Of a DNA stretch of 64,000 bases, positions 60,913-64,000 are shown one piece after another (within the stretch, counting starts at the first letter, position 1; the number at the start of each line of letters is the position of its first letter). Both the position numbers and the translations under genes were made by a program. The notes under the pieces are model-generated. The model did no database searches. It saw only the letters and a list, made by a program, of their open reading frames with translations, and had not been told where the DNA came from. Source of the DNA: Bdellovibrio sp. ArHS (GTDB lineage: Bacteria; Bdellovibrionota; Bdellovibrionia; Bdellovibrionales; Bdellovibrionaceae); NCBI RefSeq assembly GCF_000786105.1, contig NZ_JTEV01000001.1, forward strand, positions 62,001-126,000, in the 5' to 3' direction.

Positions 60913-63536
60913 GATGACGTCCTTCCATTGATATTAAAAACAATCGCGGTCATGACTCCGACAATCACGCAGTAAACCCCGACATCAAAAATGAGCGGAA
61001 GACCTAGTGGAAGAGTTCCTGGCCACCAAAGGCCCGTCAACGGAGGCAGGGATTTCGCAATGACCGGGGTGAGGCCTGAGAAAAAGCTTAAAAGTAAGCC
61101 GCCCACAATCCATCTTTGGCAAGAGCCTCTAAGAAATGTCGCCGTGGATTCTTCACCGAAAACAAGAGCATGAAATATCAGAGCTATCGACAGAATGAGA
61201 CCCCCGACAAAACCTCCGCCGGGGTTGTTATGACCGCGCAGTAGAAGAAATAAAGAAACCAGCGCAAAAAGAAATATGAAAAATGTGGTCGATGTCTGGA
61301 TGAGCGGTGAAAAGTGAAAGCGACTTGGGGATTTTTTCTGCCGTCTAAAAAGAAAAACACAGCCCAAAGCAACAATGCTTAAGACGGTAATTTCACCCAT
61401 GGTATCCAGCGCCCTAAAGTCGACCAGGATGATGTTAACGATGTTTAAACCTTTGCCCAAGGGCAGGGCATTTTCCGTAAAGTATGGTGATACCAACGAG
61501 GGCACTTTGCCGTTCTCCAGAACTGAAACCAGCCAAAGCATGCTCACAAAAGACAAACCCGTAAACAAAAGTCTTAGGCTTTGATATCCTGTAGTAAAAG
61601 GAACTGACCGCGATCTTAACGGCATGATGAAATAGATTAAAATCACCAGCGACACCGTTTCGACTGTCATCTGTGTCATTGCCAGGTCCGGGGCCTCTGA
61701 AAGAAGAAATAAAAGTCCCACTCCGTATCCGACCAACCCCAATCCCATGACCTGTACCAGAGCCTGCGGGCTTCTTAAAATTGCCAGCAAACCTGCCAGA
61801 AGAAGGGCGACCGCAAGAAGTTCTGGTCCCGAAGAAATATCGAGGCCGTTAAAGCCCCACGGTGCTCCCAAATTCAGGGCCATCCAGAATAGCCAAATCC
61901 CAATGGGAAAAAACAACCACAACAGATAGCTGCTCAGTTTTCCATTTTGGAAAATCGCCGTCACCCAACTGGCCAGAACGGGTAAGACTTCATTTTTTTC
62001 TTTTCTTTGTTGATCAAAACGCAGCCAGATTTCGATATGTGAAAGACGTTTCATAAAAAAGTAGGAAATGAATCCCGCCAATAAGAACGAGCTGATACTT
62101 AGGACCAGGCCCATATTGAAACCGGTCCAAGCCTGAAGTTCCAGATCGGTTCTTTTTAGCAAAATAGAGGACACAATGGGTTTCAAGAAATAGTCATTAA
62201 AATCTTTTAGAAAAAAATTTGAAATCCATCCCGCCATCGCCAGGCCGAGAGCGGGTGCCCACATAGAAAATTTGGCCTCGCGCAAACCTCTGTTGGGACG
62301 GGGATCCTTTTTCAGAATTAATTTTAAAAGTCGATAGGCCACCACGATAGAAAGGGCCCCAGTGCAGACCAACACAGCTAACAGCAAAGAGTTTTCGCCT
62401 TTAAGCTGAAGAGCGGATGTCAGCAAATACTCTTTTCCCAGAAAACCCAATGTAAAGGGCAGTCCTATCATCGAGCCTAATGACAAAACCATCGCCAAGG
62501 AGGTGATGGGCATTCGCCGCATCAGATTAGTGATGCTATAAAGACTGCGAGTGCCGATCTGTTTATCGATGTTACCCACGCAAAGAAACAAACTGGCTTT
62601 GTAACAGCTATGGGCAAAGATGTAGGACACAAAAGATTTCCACGAGTACTCATGCGGAATTCCCAGAAGAATAAATATAGACCCGAGTGCACTCACGGTC
62701 GTCCAGGCGAAAAGTTGTTTAAGGTCCGTTTTAAATAGCGAAATAATCAGGGCTCCCAAAGAGGTGATGCCGCCGATGGTGACCAGTAAAACAATCCATA
62801 AAGTGGCTTCCTGAAACAGCGGTGAAAACCGCGCGAGCAAAACGGCGCCCAGCTTTACCATGGTGGCCGAATGTAAAAAGCAACTCGCTGGGGTGGGGGC
62901 TTTCATGGCGTTGGGAAGCCAAAAATGAAACGGAAACTGGGCCGACTTGGTGATGGCCGCAAACACGATCAGCCAGATCAATAATGAACTATTCTGGAGT
63001 TGCGTGTCTTGATGACGAATGATTTGATCCATGGACGTGCTTCCAGTCACCTGATTGAAAATAAGAAGAGCGGTTAGAAGTGACAGTCCGCCTGCCATAT
63101 TCACGATCAGGGCTTGACGTGCGCTCTTCCGGGTCTCTGCGTCCTCGTAGTGAAAAGCGATCAAAAGGAAGGAACAAAGGGCGGTGGCCTCCCAAAAAGT
63201 AAAGAACAGATAAATATTGTCCACCCATAAGATTCCCAACATGCTTCCGGTAAAGAAGAAAAGCATGGGAAAAAATCTTCTCGAATCATCCTTGGAAAAG
63301 TAAGCTCCGGCATAAATACTGACGCACATCCCAATGCCCATCACGATGCAGGCGAAGAAGTCGCTCAAACCATCGCGATGTTCGGGCCATTGTTGATTTA
63401 AGAAAGAACTGATCGCCTCGATGAAAGTGAAAAGGAACGGCAGAACGAAAAGGCCTCTCCAGATTGTGGTCGGGGCGCGCATAATCCAGCGGGAAAGAAT
63501 TGCATAGATGAAAAAAGAGAGGATCCACCAAGTCAT
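60909..63536 (-). CDS. mrpA: Fused Mrp antiporter subunits A and B
   Basis: 875 residues. Residues 1-500 are the NuoL-like MrpA core with VDNIYLFFTFWEATALCSF (conserved Glu near 115) and FPFHFWLPNAMKAPTPASCFLHSATMVK-type loops near 205. Residues about 600-720 form the MrpA C-terminal part with VDFRALDTMGEITVLS. Residues about 735-875 are MrpB: NNPGGGFVGGLI and FDVGVYCVIVGV. Such AB fusions occur in group 2 Mrp/Pha operons. The protein is shorter than typical fusions (about 950). First gene of a six-gene operon exporting Na+ or K+ in exchange for H+. Confidence 0.93.
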   Translation of the reverse strand: MTWWILSFFIYAILSRWIMRAPTTIWRGLFVLPFLFTFIEAISSFLNQQWPEHRDGLSDFFACIVMGIGMCVSIYAGAYFSKDDSRRFFPMLFFFTGSMLGILWVDNIYLFFTFWEATALCSFLLIAFHYEDAETRKSARQALIVNMAGGLSLLTALLIFNQVTGSTSMDQIIRHQDTQLQNSSLLIWLIVFAAITKSAQFPFHFWLPNAMKAPTPASCFLHSATMVKLGAVLLARFSPLFQEATLWIVLLVTIGGITSLGALIISLFKTDLKQLFAWTTVSALGSIFILLGIPHEYSWKSFVSYIFAHSCYKASLFLCVGNIDKQIGTRSLYSITNLMRRMPITSLAMVLSLGSMIGLPFTLGFLGKEYLLTSALQLKGENSLLLAVLVCTGALSIVVAYRLLKLILKKDPRPNRGLREAKFSMWAPALGLAMAGWISNFFLKDFNDYFLKPIVSSILLKRTDLELQAWTGFNMGLVLSISSFLLAGFISYFFMKRLSHIEIWLRFDQQRKEKNEVLPVLASWVTAIFQNGKLSSYLLWLFFPIGIWLFWMALNLGAPWGFNGLDISSGPELLAVALLLAGLLAILRSPQALVQVMGLGLVGYGVGLLFLLSEAPDLAMTQMTVETVSLVILIYFIMPLRSRSVPFTTGYQSLRLLFTGLSFVSMLWLVSVLENGKVPSLVSPYFTENALPLGKGLNIVNIILVDFRALDTMGEITVLSIVALGCVFLFRRQKKSPSRFHFSPLIQTSTTFFIFLFALVSLFLLLRGHNNPGGGFVGGLILSIALIFHALVFGEESTATFLRGSCQRWIVGGLLLSFFSGLTPVIAKSLPPLTGLWWPGTLPLGLPLIFDVGVYCVIVGVMTAIVFNINGRTSS

Positions 63537-63659
63537 AGGTCATGATCTCTAATCTCGGGTTTTAAAGTCAGGTTTCATTCTTGTCATAGTTCATTGGTCT
63601 TTGTTGATGTACATGGAATGAAAAAAAGGGCGGACTCGAAAGCATGTTATGCTTCAAGA

Positions 63660-64000
63660 ATGAGACGTGGAATGATTGCCTTAAACCCCATGGCCGGAGA
63701 AAGTCCCTCTATGGAGTCTTTCTGTGAACAACTTCGTCATCTTAAAAACGAGGGGTTGTTGGATGAGCTTTGTGTTGTTTCTGTTGTCCATAAAAGCTAT
63801 TTCCCCTTTTCCTCAGAAGTCTATCGCGAGCGTCAAGGTGAAATAATCAAAGACATCAAACAATCATTGGCTTCGGGGCTTCACGAAAGAATTCCCTATC
63901 GGGAAATACAGGTTCTGGAAGCGCCCACTTCGACTGATGAAGACGTGGTGCGCACGATTGGGAAGTGGATCTTTAAGAAACGAACTAACTTTCTAATTTT
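63660..64000 (+). CDS. Partial gene, possibly universal stress protein-like
   Basis: Open reading frame running off the window; 113 residues are visible from the ATG at 63660. It begins MRRGMIALNP and contains the stretch TDEDVVRTIGKWIFKKRTNFLI. The late segment KWIFKKRTNFLI looks like the helix-strand before the nucleotide-binding G-x-x-G of UspA domains, and the preceding alternation of helix and strand fits. The loop itself lies beyond the end, so the assignment stays open. The start is weakly supported: no Shine-Dalgarno. Confidence 0.5.
   Translation, partial: MRRGMIALNPMAGESPSMESFCEQLRHLKNEGLLDELCVVSVVHKSYFPFSSEVYRERQGEIIKDIKQSLASGLHERIPYREIQVLEAPTSTDEDVVRTIGKWIFKKRTNFLI

Noticed and set aside
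1-64000. CRISPR array
   Set aside because: No run of regularly spaced direct repeats of 20-40 bases and no cas genes were seen.

Overview
The window reads as a chromosomal segment from a Gram-negative delta-proteobacterium-like organism, most probably a Bdellovibrio relative (Bdellovibrionota). This is inferred from gene types, not from a database search: many signal-peptide and lipobox proteins of unknown function, a lipoprotein built of Ig-like and NHL-like repeats, MreB, Mrp and membrane pyrophosphatase energetics, and exported cell-wall enzymes. Genes are dense, with frequent 1-4 nt overlaps.

Layout. 1-9.9 kb: cobalamin-dependent methionine synthase (metH), then a CDP-6-deoxyhexose pathway (rfbF, rfbG, a 4-ketosugar reductase) beside a GtrB-like and a GT-C-like glycosyltransferase, which together look like a surface-glycan module. 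10-16 kb: a 1598-residue repeat lipoprotein and an exported orphan. 16-19.2 kb: a nitrite-ammonification operon nrfH-nrfA-resB, whose NrfA has CXXCH at the catalytic haem. 19.4-24.2 kb: cysK, an EEP hydrolase, a YiiX-like amidase, and an ECF sigma/membrane protein pair divergent from an exported protein plus MerP- and MerT-like metal genes. 24.3-38.7 kb: mostly housekeeping: hppA (K+-dependent type signature), an UPF0016 transporter, ExoD, an MFS transporter, trmO, a SpoU methyltransferase, metG, an exported beta-carbonic anhydrase, a class IV aminotransferase, mreB, a WaaE-like glycosyltransferase and a FecR-domain protein.

38.8-43.1 kb is an accessory island beginning at tRNA-His(GTG). It holds the 3' end of an ISL3-type transposase, an AbiE toxin-antitoxin operon with a perfect 15-bp inverted repeat in front and an unrecognised third gene behind, a 20-bp-stem hairpin upstream of a small CxxC protein gene, and an orphan membrane protein gene. 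An imperfect copy of the tRNA-His 3' end lies about 4.2 kb downstream, so the island may be a decayed tRNA-integrated element.

43.3-49 kb carries exported proteins, including an alpha/beta hydrolase and an L,D-transpeptidase-like enzyme. 48.8-57.8 kb is the most intriguing part: eight consecutive minus-strand genes, every product with an apparent signal peptide, almost none recognisable. Two are paralogues sharing four cysteines, one has NlpC/P60-like Cys/His motifs, and two short ones use codons typical of strongly expressed genes. I infer a secreted or surface-assembled multiprotein system. 58.3-63.5 kb is a complete Mrp-type Na+/H+ antiporter operon with a fused mrpAB gene. The window ends inside a gene resembling a universal stress protein.
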